Below, piece by piece: positions 8,191-17,392 of a DNA stretch of 64,000 nt. The notes under the pieces were generated by a model, which worked only from the letters and a program-made list of their open reading frames with translations, was not told where the DNA came from and ran no database searches. Each line of letters starts with the position of its first letter. Position 1 is the stretch's first letter. Position numbers and translations under genes: made by a program. The stretch comes from Paenibacillus polymyxa. GTDB taxonomy: Bacteria; Bacillota; Bacilli; Paenibacillales; Paenibacillaceae. The stretch spans positions 4,339,501-4,403,500 of the forward strand of contig NZ_CP015423.1 of assembly GCF_001719045.1 (NCBI RefSeq), given 5' to 3'.

Positions 8191-9684
8191 TTACATCGTT
8201 TGACTGATACGTAGAAGTGTGGAGATTCCTTCTTTGATTTGTAGCTCGTTGGCGTATGAATAGGACAGCCGTACATGCGTTTTACCCTCTGCGCCGATGG
8301 GATCAAATACATTGCCGGGGACAAAGGATACAGACTCTTGTAAACTTTTGGCAAGTAATTCATTAGGTTTCAACGTAGAAGGCAGCTGGAGCCACAGGTT
8401 GAGTCCCCCTGCCGGGCTGGTCCATGTCCAACCGGAGTCGCGGAGACTGTCTTCCATCGTTTCTTTACGAATCTGGAGCGCGATACATAGCTTTTTAATA
8501 TGCTGCTGCATACGTGGAGATTGAAAGTATTCTAAAAACAGCTTTTGATTCAGCAGTGGCGATCCATTGTCCACTAACGCTTTGACGTTCAGCAGGCTGT
8601 TCATGAGCTGTGGTCGGCAGGTCACGGCTGCGATTCGTAGACCGGGTGCGACATATTTACTGTAACTTCGAATGTAGACGACGCTTCCCGAAACATCATA
8701 GGCGAAAATTGGAGAAGGGGGCTTTTGCCCAAAGCTAATGTCATAGGTGCTGTCATCCTCAACAATGAGGCAGCCATAGCGCTCGGCTAGTTCAGGCAGT
8801 CGTTTGCGCTGCTCATCGGGGACCGTAAAGCCCGTCGGGTTGTGGAATGTTGGATTCATATAAAAGAGGCGTGGTTTTTCCGTTTTCATGCACCACTCAA
8901 TCTGGTCCATATCATAACCTTCTGGTCGAATATCAGTCATAGTCAGACGTGCGCCTAGTCTACGGAATATTTCCATAGCGGGGCCATAGGCAGGGCGTTC
9001 GATCAATACACGGTCTCCTGTACGGAGCAGAGATCGGCCAATTAAATCAATGGCTTGCTGTGCTCCGGAGGTAATCAGCACTTCATCCGGTGATAAAGCA
9101 AAATGCTTATCCACGCTAAAATGCTGTGCCATGGCCTCCCGAAGCTCGGCATCACCCTGCACAGCGGAATAGGTGGCCGCTACTTTCGGATGCTTTTCAA
9201 ATACCTGCATCATTAGCTCTCCCCAAAATCGGTTGGGCAGGAGAGAGGGGTCAATCAGCGCTTTGGAAAACTGGAAATTCGTATTTACGGATTGAACGCG
9301 GCTAAGTCCATCCATTCCTCTCCAGGCTGAAACTGACGGATCATCTGCCGCATGGGCAGATTCGGAGTGAATCGTGAGGTCAATGGACGAATGTCCCGAG
9401 TAGCCAGCATATTTTGCATGCCCAGTCGCTTGGGAAGCATGAACGTAATATCCTGATTTGTCCTTTACATAGACCAGTCCCAGTTGCTTCAACTCCTGAT
9501 ATGCCCGGAAAACAGTTAGCCGATGTACACCCAGCTCCTGAGCCAAGCTTCGTACGGACGGCAGCTTCATGTCTGTTTGCCAATCCCCGCGATCAATCCG
9601 CACAGTTACATAATGGATAACCTGCTCATACAGCTTTAAGGCATGATCGGCTGCAAAGAGTAGTTCGGTGTTGTTCTTACCCAT
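8191..9684 (-). CDS. MocR-type GntR/aminotransferase-like transcriptional regulator
   Basis: A 497-residue fusion of a GntR winged helix (about residues 10-80, with LPSVRSLAQELGVHRLTVFR) and a fold-type-I PLP aminotransferase domain. The PLP-binding Lys is in RSYSKYVAPGLR and the Asn/Asp pair is visible (MNPTFHNPTG, EDDSTYD). MocR proteins such as GabR and PdxR sense PLP adducts and usually control the divergent gene, here an EamA exporter. The open frame extends upstream to 9795, but AAGGAG 10 nt before the ATG at 9684 and the start MGKNNTELLF fix the start. The operator is described at 9735. Confidence 0.9.
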   Translation of the reverse strand: MGKNNTELLFAADHALKLYEQVIHYVTVRIDRGDWQTDMKLPSVRSLAQELGVHRLTVFRAYQELKQLGLVYVKDKSGYYVHASQATGHAKYAGYSGHSSIDLTIHSESAHAADDPSVSAWRGMDGLSRVQSVNTNFQFSKALIDPSLLPNRFWGELMMQVFEKHPKVAATYSAVQGDAELREAMAQHFSVDKHFALSPDEVLITSGAQQAIDLIGRSLLRTGDRVLIERPAYGPAMEIFRRLGARLTMTDIRPEGYDMDQIEWCMKTEKPRLFYMNPTFHNPTGFTVPDEQRKRLPELAERYGCLIVEDDSTYDISFGQKPPSPIFAYDVSGSVVYIRSYSKYVAPGLRIAAVTCRPQLMNSLLNVKALVDNGSPLLNQKLFLEYFQSPRMQQHIKKLCIALQIRKETMEDSLRDSGWTWTSPAGGLNLWLQLPSTLKPNELLAKSLQESVSFVPGNVFDPIGAEGKTHVRLSYSYANELQIKEGISTLLRISQTM

Positions 9685-9734
9685 GCTATCCACGCTCCTT
9701 TCTGTGTATTGTACTATATAGCACTTCAAAAACG

Positions 9735-9769
9735 TATACAACTGTTCTGTAGTTATACATCTGTTCTGT
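9735..9769. promoter_or_regulatory. Tandem 16-bp direct repeats, probable MocR operator
   Basis: TATACAACTGTTCTGT at 9735-9750 and TATACATCTGTTCTGT at 9754-9769 match at 15 of 16 bases with a 19-bp period. They lie between the divergent mocR-type regulator and eamA genes. Head-to-tail repeats are the known site type for GabR/PdxR-like regulators. Confidence 0.75.
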
Positions 9770-9816
9770 TCGTCTCCCTGTATGCTTAAAAGCAACTGAA
9801 GGGAGAGGGACGTATC

Positions 9817-10728
9817 ATGATAGGTATCGCGTTTACAGTAATGTGTCTTATTTTTGGCACAACGTTTTTGGCCATAAAAGTGGGAGTGGAAGCCGGACTT
9901 CCGCCATTCCTATCGGCAGGTGTACGTTTTTTCGCGGCAGGGGCGATATTGTTCATTGCTATGAAGCTGACCGGAAAAGTACGATGGTCGTTATTATGGC
10001 GGAAGGAAATGTTGCTGATTGGAGCAGGAACGACCTTCGGTACATTTTCAGCCTTGTATTGGGCAGAGCAATATGTCAGCTCCGGGATCGGAGCTATTTT
10101 GTCAGCTACCGGGCCGATGATGATCGTCATTTTGCAATCTGTACTGCTACGGCAAAAAACGTCACGGATTACGGTCGTTGGCTGCATGATCAGCTTTCTT
10201 GGTGTGGTGCTGGTTGTGCTGCCCGGATTGGCGGTTCAGATCAGTGGTCTGTGGCTGGCGGGATGCCTTGTCATTTTGCTGGGGGAGCTGTGTTATTCCG
10301 GGGGAGCTCTGTATTCCAAGCGAGTGATGGATGTATTTCGTGAAACGAACCCGATTGCCCTGAATGCGGCGCAAATGATCCATGGGGGATGGATGCTGCT
10401 GTTACTGTCTGCGATCACGGAACCGTGGAGTTCTGAGGGGTGGCAGTACCTTCCTGCCATGGGGTCTTTACTTTATCTGATCCTGTTTGGTTCGATGATT
10501 GCACATACACTGTTCTACTGGCTCATGGAGCGTACAAATCCCCTGTTTCCGACGACGTGGCTGTATATATCACCGCCGATTGCGGTCGGCTTGGGAGCGT
10601 TGTTGTATGGAGAGCATGTAAGCTGGTGGATGCTGGCTGGGGTGCTGCTCATTGTGACCGGATTAATCCTTATGAACAATGGAATTATCCGTCTGGTGAA
10701 CAGGCGTAAGGTACGTTCTGCTGCCTGA
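9817..10728 (+). CDS. EamA/DMT family transporter
   Basis: A 303-residue membrane protein with about ten hydrophobic helices in two EamA repeats; the first contains GTTFLAIKVGVEAGLPPFLS and ALYWAEQYVSSGIGAILSAT. Family members export amino acids and other small metabolites. Divergence from a MocR regulator suggests the substrate is an amine or amino acid, or linked to vitamin B6, but this is inference. GGAGAGG lies about 9 nt before the ATG. Monocistronic, closed by a strong terminator. Confidence 0.86.
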   Translation: MIGIAFTVMCLIFGTTFLAIKVGVEAGLPPFLSAGVRFFAAGAILFIAMKLTGKVRWSLLWRKEMLLIGAGTTFGTFSALYWAEQYVSSGIGAILSATGPMMIVILQSVLLRQKTSRITVVGCMISFLGVVLVVLPGLAVQISGLWLAGCLVILLGELCYSGGALYSKRVMDVFRETNPIALNAAQMIHGGWMLLLLSAITEPWSSEGWQYLPAMGSLLYLILFGSMIAHTLFYWLMERTNPLFPTTWLYISPPIAVGLGALLYGEHVSWWMLAGVLLIVTGLILMNNGIIRLVNRRKVRSAA

Positions 10729-10771
10729 TATTTTAAAGGGAGGCAGGTTATTATATGATCTGACAGAAAAG

Positions 10772-10827
10772 GCCTCCAAACTGTCGTATGTTACTGAACA
10801 TGCGACGTTTGGAGGCTTTGTTGTTGT
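10772..10827. terminator. Bidirectional terminator between eamA and the Cof-type phosphatase
   Basis: GCCTCCAAAC pairs with GTTTGGAGGC, with inner pairing GTCG/CGAC and ATGTT/AACAT. A T-rich tail lies on the plus strand and TTTT on the minus strand. Confidence 0.85.
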
Positions 10828-10868
10828 ACTACTTCATTTAAGTATTATGGGAACAGTCACTTTTTACT

Positions 10869-11669
10869 TTATTCAACGTTGAGTACGAATTTGTCGATGG
10901 CGTGCTTAACACCGTCTTCGTTATTGCTGCGAGTGATGTAATCAGCCAGCTTTTTCAAATCGGGAATGGCATTCTCCATCGCTATGCCGAGACCAGCGCA
11001 TTCAAGCATCTCGTGGTCGTTCCAAGAGTCACCGATAGCAATTGTTTCCGACAGTTCACAGCCAAAATGATTTGCAAGGAAGGTAAGCGCATGGCCCTTA
11101 GTGCCTTCATGATGCATAATTTCCAGAAAATGAGGCTTGGATTTTGTAATGTGAACTTCATTGCCAAGCAGTTCGCGAAGTTCAGGAATTAATTCATCCA
11201 ACACTTCAGGCTCGTCGATAATCAGCAATTTAGGAGCCGGCTGCTCTATAACTTTACTGAATACAGGCTCTACAAAATATTCCGTGTTGTTCAGCTCAGT
11301 GTAATCTTTGATTTTCTGATTATCTTCACGTGTGTACAATTTGTCATCAATATACGTTTGCAGATGCAGATTGCGTTCCACGCAGAATTCAAACAGACGA
11401 CGTGCAGCCACGAGTGGAACATAACGCTCATACAGCACGTTTTCGTCCAGCAGGTTTTTAACCAAAGCTCCTTGGTACGTAATGATCGGCACGTTCAAAC
11501 CCGTCTGGCGAGCAATTTTGTGTGCAGAGGCATAAGCTCGTCCAGTAGCGAGGGTAACCACCACACCTTTTGCTACAGCAGCTTCTAATGCCTGTTGTGT
11601 CGCTGGTGTGACTTCTTTCTGGTCGTTAATGAGTGTATCATCAATATCAATGGCAATTAATTTATACAT
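10869..11669 (-). CDS. Cof-type HAD superfamily sugar-phosphate phosphatase
   Basis: A 266-residue HAD IIB (Cof) phosphatase. The nucleophile motif I is IDIDDTLIND (about 5-14), motif II is VTLATGRAYAS (about 39), and motifs III/IV are the Lys of HEGTKGHAL with AIGDSWNDHEML (about 208-219). Family members hydrolyse sugar phosphates or PLP-type phosphates. The longest frame starts at 11705, but AAGGAG 10 nt ahead of the ATG at 11669 and the start MYKLIAIDIDD decide the shorter form. Monocistronic. Confidence 0.9.
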   Translation of the reverse strand: MYKLIAIDIDDTLINDQKEVTPATQQALEAAVAKGVVVTLATGRAYASAHKIARQTGLNVPIITYQGALVKNLLDENVLYERYVPLVAARRLFEFCVERNLHLQTYIDDKLYTREDNQKIKDYTELNNTEYFVEPVFSKVIEQPAPKLLIIDEPEVLDELIPELRELLGNEVHITKSKPHFLEIMHHEGTKGHALTFLANHFGCELSETIAIGDSWNDHEMLECAGLGIAMENAIPDLKKLADYITRSNNEDGVKHAIDKFVLNVE

Positions 11670-11751
11670 ATCGGTATTCTCTCCTTTATCTCTATCATGG
11701 GGCAATGCTAAAATTGTATCTTATAATATTCAAAATGACAATATCGCAATG

Positions 11752-11784
11752 AAAAGGGGACAGCTCCCATAAGAGCCTGTCCCC
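11752..11784 (-). terminator. Terminator of lplJ
   Basis: GGGGACAGG/CTGTCCCC hairpin read on the minus strand with TTTT after it, 48 bp past the lplJ stop. Confidence 0.7.
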
Positions 11785-11831
11785 ATATAACCACTGAAGT
11801 ATTGGCTTGAAACGATGGGAAAAAGTAACGG

Positions 11832-12833
11832 TTAGTCTTCCAAAAATACAAGTCCAACAAAATCGTCCAGCTCAATATTACCAAAATAGTGCTTCAAATC
11901 GAGAGAGGATAAGGCTTGACGTACCTCACCTTCATCATAACGCTTGCCGCGCAGGATATTTTCAATATCAGCAACGTCACCCACACCAAAGAAATCCCCA
12001 TAGATTTTAATATCACGGATGTAGCCTTCCTTAAGATCCATGCGGATATCAATAATACCGACCGGAAATTTACGTGTGTGCTTGATATTGCTCTCGGGGG
12101 ATAGACCGTAGTTCCAATCCCACGATTGGTAGCGTTCTTTGGATATTTCATGGATTTTGGCCCAGTCGGCATCGGTGAGCTTATATTGAGGCACCTGATC
12201 CAATTCTGCTCCGAATATGGAACGTAGCAGTTCCTCGCGAAATTGCTCTATGGTCATCTCACGGTCCATCAGTTCGCTGATGTTAGCCACGCGACTGCGG
12301 ACGGATTTTGTGCTTTTGGATTTAAACTTTTCGGGATTGGCATGCAACGATGCAGCCACATTATCCAGATTCAGGTTGAACATCAATGTACCGTGGCTGA
12401 ACATACGTCCGCGTGTGGCAAATTGGGCGTTTCCTGAAATTTTACGTTCTCCGACCTGTAGATCGTTGCGGCCTGTCATTTCAGCTTCTACTCCCATTTG
12501 GCGCAGGGCGTCAATCACAGGTTGCGTAAATTTGAGGAAATTATGAAAGGACTCCCCGTTATCCTTAGTAATGAAGCTGAAATTTAAATTACCGAGATCA
12601 TGATATACAGCCCCACCGCCGGACAGGCGACGAACGACTTGAATATTGTTGTCCCTAACAAACTCGGCGTTGATTTCTTCAATAGTGTTTTGATGCTTGC
12701 CTATAATAATAGAAGGCTGATTAATGTAAAACAGCAAATAGCTGTCGTCCAGCGGTAAATGCTTGAGCGCGTATTCCTCAATAGCAAGATTAATGGCTGG
12801 ATCGTGTATCCCCTGGTTGTCGATGAACAGCAT
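11832..12833 (-). CDS. lplJ: Lipoate-protein ligase LplJ
   Basis: Activates free lipoate with ATP and attaches it to lipoyl domains (salvage of lipoate). The two-domain, 333-residue form matches Bacillus LplJ. The lipoate-binding loop is RRLSGGGAVYHDLGN (about 68-82), with the catalytic Lys in GERKISGNAQ (about 131) and SHGTLMFNLNL after it. The accessory C-terminal domain begins near 250. Two in-frame ATGs exist; GGAGG is only 1 nt from the first but 7 nt from the second at 12833, so the second is chosen. Monocistronic and divergent from cobD. Confidence 0.93.
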   Translation of the reverse strand: MLFIDNQGIHDPAINLAIEEYALKHLPLDDSYLLFYINQPSIIIGKHQNTIEEINAEFVRDNNIQVVRRLSGGGAVYHDLGNLNFSFITKDNGESFHNFLKFTQPVIDALRQMGVEAEMTGRNDLQVGERKISGNAQFATRGRMFSHGTLMFNLNLDNVAASLHANPEKFKSKSTKSVRSRVANISELMDREMTIEQFREELLRSIFGAELDQVPQYKLTDADWAKIHEISKERYQSWDWNYGLSPESNIKHTRKFPVGIIDIRMDLKEGYIRDIKIYGDFFGVGDVADIENILRGKRYDEGEVRQALSSLDLKHYFGNIELDDFVGLVFLED

Positions 12834-12992
12834 GTCCATTCCTCCGTATATAAACTGTGTAATTTATGTGTGCCTCCTTCTATTGTAACCCAAGTGAGCC
12901 ATGTACAAAAGCTCATTTGCATTGACGGGACGCAAAAAGCAGCCTCATAATGGAGCTAAATGATTGGAAACGGGCGGAAAGGATGAGAGGCA

Positions 12993-14096
12993 ATGATAGA
13001 GGTTTACGGTCATGGCGGAGACAGGGAGACAGCTGCCGCGACTTTTGGCGGAGCTGCTGCGGATTTTGTAGATTTTAGTGCAAATATTAATCCGCTTGGT
13101 CCACCGCCAGAGGTGCTTGAGGCGCTGCAACACTCATTTGACACTGTGATTCGCTATCCAGACCCTGGGCATCGGAATTTTAAAAATATGCTCGCACGGC
13201 GACTGCATGTTCCACCGGAGTCGCTAAGTATCGGAAACGGAGCGGCTGAAAGCATGGCGCTCCTACTATTGGGACTAGCTCCTAAGCGTGTGGGTACAGT
13301 GGAGCCGTGTTTTTCGGAATATGCCGAGCTGGCTGGCAAATTCGGAGCCGAGGTCAACCGGGTGTATGGGAAGGCCTCGCTTCAATGGAAGGCGGACGTG
13401 GAGGACATCCTTCAGCTCATGGAGCAGGTAGATGTTTTGTTCCTCGGACAGCCGAATAATCCAAATGGCGTACAATATAGTGAGCAGGAGCTGTGCGAGC
13501 TGGCAGAGGCGGCTGGCACAACGGGTACCGTGCTGGTGGTGGATGAAGCATTCATTGATTTTATTCCGCTGGAACGGCGAATCTCACTGCTGCCTGTGCT
13601 GGATCGCTATCCTCATGTGATTTTGATCCGGTCAATGACCAAATTTTATGCCATTCCTGGCTTGCGATTGGGCTATGCGATTGCTCATCCGGACTATATC
13701 CGGCGAATGACGGCCAAACAGGTGACCTGGAGTGTGAATGGATTGGCGTTGCTGGCTGGGGAGGCGTGTTTGAGAAGTGGGCAAGCATATGAGCGCCAAA
13801 CACAGGAGCTGATTGCTGCGGAGCGCAACCGCCTGTTGACCGCCTTGGCGGAATGGGGCTGCGGTGTCGTTCCCGGTGAAGCCAATTACGTGCTGGCAAG
13901 GGCGCCGGGTACGTGGAGCGCATCGGCTATTCAGCAGGCGCTTGGACAACGCGGAATTCTTATACGTAGCTGTGCTATGTATCCGGGACTGACGACGAGC
14001 CATTTTCGCATTGCGGTCAAGGATGCAGAAGCCAACGACAGGCTGCTGTCTGTATTGGGTGAAGTGCTGGAGGAGGAGCAGCGGCGTGACAGTTAG
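12993..14096 (+). CDS. cobD: Threonine-phosphate decarboxylase (CobD)
   Basis: A PLP enzyme of 367 residues that makes aminopropanol phosphate for the cobalamin nucleotide loop. The N-terminus YGHGGD plus DFSANINPLGPP is typical of CobD and separates it from the related HisC. The PLP Lys is K217 in RSMTKFYAIPGLRLGYAIA; QPNNPNG (153-159) and VDEAFIDF are the usual PLP contacts. It overlaps cbiB by 11 bp, the expected functional partner. No riboswitch was seen between it and the divergent lplJ, so it is not obviously under the downstream B12 switch. Confidence 0.92.
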   Translation: MIEVYGHGGDRETAAATFGGAAADFVDFSANINPLGPPPEVLEALQHSFDTVIRYPDPGHRNFKNMLARRLHVPPESLSIGNGAAESMALLLLGLAPKRVGTVEPCFSEYAELAGKFGAEVNRVYGKASLQWKADVEDILQLMEQVDVLFLGQPNNPNGVQYSEQELCELAEAAGTTGTVLVVDEAFIDFIPLERRISLLPVLDRYPHVILIRSMTKFYAIPGLRLGYAIAHPDYIRRMTAKQVTWSVNGLALLAGEACLRSGQAYERQTQELIAAERNRLLTALAEWGCGVVPGEANYVLARAPGTWSASAIQQALGQRGILIRSCAMYPGLTTSHFRIAVKDAEANDRLLSVLGEVLEEEQRRDS

Positions 14097-15057
14097 CTTG
14101 ATTATCCTGGCAGCCTACCTTTTGGACAGGCTGATCGGTGATCCGAGGTGGTTGCCGCATCCAGTCATCGGGATGGGACATGCCATTTCAGCATTGGAAA
14201 AAGCGATTCGTCGCCAGGTCCGCAGTGATCGGGGGCTGAAACGTGCGGGTATACTGCTTCCGCTCATTGTGGCGGGAGGCTCCTTTGCGCTCGCCTGGGC
14301 GCTGTTGCACTTGCTTGCCTGGATTCATCCGTGGTTGTCTGTCGGCGCAGAAATGGTGCTGATTGCGACCACGATTGCTTCCAAAGGACTAAAGGATGCA
14401 GGAATGGCCGTATACCGAGCGTTGCAGGCGGATGATCTGGCAGCGGCACGGCGGGAGCTGGGCATGATTGTCGGGCGGGATACGCAACAGCTTGATGAGC
14501 CTGAGATTGTACGTGGTACGGTTGAAACGGTCGCTGAAAATATCGTGGACGCGATTATTTCCCCGCTTTTTTATGCCCTGATCGGAGGAGCACCCTTGTC
14601 GCTGGCTTATCGTGCTGTGAATACGCTCGATTCCATGGTTGGCTATAAAAATGAAAAGTATCTGCATTTAGGCTGGGCTTCAGCACGTCTAGATGATGTG
14701 GCTAACTACATTCCGGCACGCCTGACAGCGGCAATGCTTGTCGTAGCGGCGTGGATGTACAAGCGAGATGCTGCTAGAAGCTGGCGCACAGTCAAGCGAG
14801 ACGCTCGTCTGCACCCAAGCCCGAACAGTGGCTTCCCGGAATCAGCTGTTGCTGGAGCACTGGGGATTCGTCTTGGAGGCTATAATGTGTATCATGGCGT
14901 ACGCTCTTTTCGTGCATACATGGGCGATTGGATACGACCGCTAGAGTCGAAAGATATACGGCATACAATCCAGCTGATGTTCGCCGTGTCCAGTATGTTC
15001 GTAGGATTGTGTTTGTTAGGAGCCGCAGGTTGTTTTGCCTTGGGATGGGTGCGGTGA
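14086..15057 (+). CDS. cbiB: Adenosylcobinamide-phosphate synthase (CbiB)
   Basis: An integral membrane enzyme that joins aminopropanol phosphate to adenosylcobyric acid. At 323 residues it is full length. Motifs are AAYLLDRLIGDPRWLPHPVIGMG (positions about 8-30), ETVAENIVDAIISPLFYALIG and NTLDSMVGYKNEKY, and HPSPNSGFPES in the C-terminal half. The open frame runs back to 14011, but GTG 14086 is preceded by GGAGGAG at about 8 nt and gives the family start MTVSLIILAAYLLDR. The start lies inside the end of cobD, indicating coupled translation. Confidence 0.93.
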   Translation: MTVSLIILAAYLLDRLIGDPRWLPHPVIGMGHAISALEKAIRRQVRSDRGLKRAGILLPLIVAGGSFALAWALLHLLAWIHPWLSVGAEMVLIATTIASKGLKDAGMAVYRALQADDLAAARRELGMIVGRDTQQLDEPEIVRGTVETVAENIVDAIISPLFYALIGGAPLSLAYRAVNTLDSMVGYKNEKYLHLGWASARLDDVANYIPARLTAAMLVVAAWMYKRDAARSWRTVKRDARLHPSPNSGFPESAVAGALGIRLGGYNVYHGVRSFRAYMGDWIRPLESKDIRHTIQLMFAVSSMFVGLCLLGAAGCFALGWVR

Positions 15058-15176
15058 GGGTGAGGCGTGACACACTGAATAATGATCGAGCAGGAAGTGA
15101 CATGATCTTGAAGCAAGATATAGCAGCAAAAAGGACGGTAGAATACGTACAAAGTCCGAACTCACAGGAGGATAAG

Positions 15177-15860
15177 GTGCCATATGATGCTAAAGAAGAT
15201 CTGCATTGGGACATGGAACTCGTGTTAGTTCGTCACGGCACAACCTTATGGAATAAGGAACGTCGATATATGGGACACTCCGACTTAGGTTTGCTACCAG
15301 GAGCAGAACAGGAATTAAAGCCTTTGCAAGAAGAATTGCAGGGGCAGTCCTTTGCTCGAATCTATTGCAGCGATTTAATGCGATGTCGCCAGACCTTGCA
15401 GATCATTGTGCCGGAGTCAGAATTGACGTCTGGAGGTTCCCTATCTACTATGTCTCCTATGATGGAACCACGTCTGCGAGAGCTTCATTTTGGCGAGTGG
15501 GATGGAAAAACGTATGACATGCTCAAGGATGTGTCGTTGTATCGCGCTTGGATTGATGAGCCGCAACGGATAACCCCTCCTGGAGGAGAGTCTTGGACAG
15601 ATTTTGTGAATCGTTTGCGGAAATTTCTTGACTCTCTGTATGAATGGCGTGTTGCTATGGAAGTTCAACCCATGGATTTGACTGCTGCGCCGCCCTCTGT
15701 TTTGGTCGTTACGCATGGTGGCGTAATTCGTCAGTTAGCTTGCATGCTGATACCGGGCCATGATTTTTGGAGTCTGAATCCGAAGCCGGGAGAAGCATTT
15801 AGGATTCAATTGAGGCTGGCAGGACCGCACAATTACATAGCGGAAATGCTCCCTCATTAG
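15177..15860 (+). CDS. cobC: Histidine phosphatase, probable alpha-ribazole phosphatase (CobC)
   Basis: About 227 residues of the phosphoglycerate-mutase-like histidine phosphatase family. The phosphohistidine motif is LVRHGTTLWN, followed by YCSDLMRCRQT, the acid segment RLRELHFGEWDGKTYD and the second His in VVTHGGVIRQL. Its position after cobD-cbiB makes dephosphorylation of alpha-ribazole phosphate or cobalamin 5'-phosphate the likely role. Start choice is uncertain: GTG 15177 follows AGGAGG by 5-6 nt, ATG 15102 follows AGGAAG, and ATG 15213 begins directly at MELVLVRHG. An out-of-frame ATG pair at 15184 shares the strong ribosome binding site but opens only 14 codons. Confidence 0.82.
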   Translation: MPYDAKEDLHWDMELVLVRHGTTLWNKERRYMGHSDLGLLPGAEQELKPLQEELQGQSFARIYCSDLMRCRQTLQIIVPESELTSGGSLSTMSPMMEPRLRELHFGEWDGKTYDMLKDVSLYRAWIDEPQRITPPGGESWTDFVNRLRKFLDSLYEWRVAMEVQPMDLTAAPPSVLVVTHGGVIRQLACMLIPGHDFWSLNPKPGEAFRIQLRLAGPHNYIAEMLPH

Positions 15861-15961
15861 GTTAGACACCAGCGGGTAAAGAGGCTGTTTGGGTTGTAAG
15901 CCGCCTCATTTTAACCTATAATCATCAAGTAAAAGAACGGCTTGACTACCACTACATCAAA

Positions 15962-16172
15962 TATCCAGCAGACGAGGTCGGCGCAGTGTGATGAAACTAT
16001 GGTTTCCCTTGCCTGCGCTGTTAAAAGGGAAGTCGGTGTAAGTCCGGCGCGGTCCCGCCACTGTAAATGGAAACATGCCGGTTAGTCCTGCTTTATGTGC
16101 TACTAAGCATATGAAGGAATTTCAGGACATGCATCTTACCATAAGTCAGGATACCTGCCCGTCCGCCTGTCA
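15962..16172 (+). promoter_or_regulatory. Cobalamin riboswitch
   Basis: About 210 nt of leader with the conserved parts of the adenosylcobalamin aptamer. These are the CGGCGCAG/CTGCGCTG arm (near 15982-16022), AAAGGGAAGTCGGTGTAAGTC, the B12-box-like GCGGTCCCGCCACTGTAA (about 16049-16066) and the closing AAGTCAGGATACCTGCC (about 16143). It precedes btuF by about 210 nt, with a terminator hairpin between, fitting ligand-dependent transcription attenuation of btuFCD-cobTUSQ. Boundaries are by eye. Confidence 0.93.
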
Positions 16173-16261
16173 CCATAATCCTTCGAGGAAAGGATGACGT
16201 GTTCGCAGTGACTGTCCGTGCGGAAAGAAGCTGCCGCCTGCGCACAATCTGCGCTAACGTG

Positions 16262-16297
16262 ACCCCTGTGTCCTAATATGAGGATGCGGGGTTTTTT
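16262..16297 (+). terminator. Riboswitch expression-platform terminator
   Basis: ACCCC...TCCT/AGGA...GGGGT hairpin followed by T7, between the B12 aptamer and btuF. It probably forms when adenosylcobalamin is bound. Confidence 0.8.
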
Positions 16298-16384
16298 TGA
16301 TAGGAAAAGAAGGCTGGATTTAGAAGATATCTGATGATGCTCAAGTAACGCTCTTAACGATTTTTTTATGAAGGGGTGCAAATC

Positions 16385-17392
16385 ATGGCAGGAAAAAAAA
16401 TAAAGGTTTGGACAACAGGTCTATTGGTTCTGATTTTGGCAGTTGTGCTGAGTGCATGTGGCTCTAATGGAAAAAATGCTGAAAATAAAGAGAATCAGAC
16501 TTCTGCACAGCAGCCAGGAAAGACCGTAACCGCACAAGAGCCTCCGGGCAAAACAGTTTACCCACTCACAGTTAAGGATGCAACAGGACAGGAATTTACA
16601 TTCAAAAAAGCGCCGGATAAAATCGTTTCCGTCTCCCCGGCAGAAACCGAGGCGCTGTTCGCCATCGGGCTGGATAAGGAAATAGTTGGCGTCTCCGACT
16701 ACTCTGATTACCCGGCAGCAGCTACGAAAAAGCCTAAAGTGGGCGGTATTATGAAACCGAACGAAGAGGCGATCATTGCTGCTAACCCGGAAGTCGTTTT
16801 TGCAGGGATATCACTTAGTGAACAGGCTACGACCAAGCTGCGCGACATGGGAATTATGATTTTTAAAACGGAACCGAAGACAGTTGAAGATGTCATAGCT
16901 AACATCGAATTGTATGGAAAAATCACCGATCATCAGAAAGATGCGAGAGCGGTGACTGACAAGATGAGGGCAGATGTAGCGGAAGTGAAAGAAGGAGTTA
17001 AAAATATCGGTAAAGGGCAGAAGCTGCGGGTATACGTCGAGTTTTCACCAGGCTGGACAGTTGGTAAAGGCGAGTTTATGGACGAGCTGATTACGTTGGC
17101 GGGCGGCGAAAATGTAGGTGCCACGCAGAAGGGGTGGTACCAAATTAGTGAAGAAAATATTATTGCTGCGAACCCTGACGTGATTTTGTACAGCAAAAGT
17201 GTCAAGGACGACAAAACTGGCCAGACGCTCGGCGAAATCATTAAAGCTCGCAGTGGATGGGATCAAATATCGGCTGTTCGCCATAACCGGGTGTTTGCCG
17301 TGGATGATAATTTGATCAGTCGTCCGGGTCCACGCGTAACGGAAGGTCTCAAGGAAGTGGCCAAGGGCGTGTATCCTGAAATTTTCAAATGA
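16385..17392 (+). CDS. btuF: Cobalamin ABC transporter substrate-binding lipoprotein
   Basis: A 335-residue lipoprotein of the BtuF/FhuD fold. A hydrophobic signal (residues 6-24) ends in lipobox LSAC. A Gln/Lys-rich linker precedes the binding domain, with DKIVSVSPAETEALFAIG (about 83-100) and a second lobe starting near 200. Upstream of it are the cobalamin riboswitch and its terminator, which make vitamin B12 or a corrinoid the likely ligand. A GTG at 16376 is in frame, but AAGGGG is 8 nt from the ATG at 16385. It overlaps btuC by 4 bp (ATGA). Confidence 0.9.
   Translation: MAGKKIKVWTTGLLVLILAVVLSACGSNGKNAENKENQTSAQQPGKTVTAQEPPGKTVYPLTVKDATGQEFTFKKAPDKIVSVSPAETEALFAIGLDKEIVGVSDYSDYPAAATKKPKVGGIMKPNEEAIIAANPEVVFAGISLSEQATTKLRDMGIMIFKTEPKTVEDVIANIELYGKITDHQKDARAVTDKMRADVAEVKEGVKNIGKGQKLRVYVEFSPGWTVGKGEFMDELITLAGGENVGATQKGWYQISEENIIAANPDVILYSKSVKDDKTGQTLGEIIKARSGWDQISAVRHNRVFAVDDNLISRPGPRVTEGLKEVAKGVYPEIFK

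Noticed and set aside
12840..12992. Possible second cobalamin riboswitch before cobD
   Set aside because: The 150-bp interval lacks the B12 box and the aptamer arms seen at 16.0 kb.
13561..14003. Long minus-strand frames inside cobD
   Set aside because: Antisense to a full-length CobD whose motifs are intact; no ribosome binding site.
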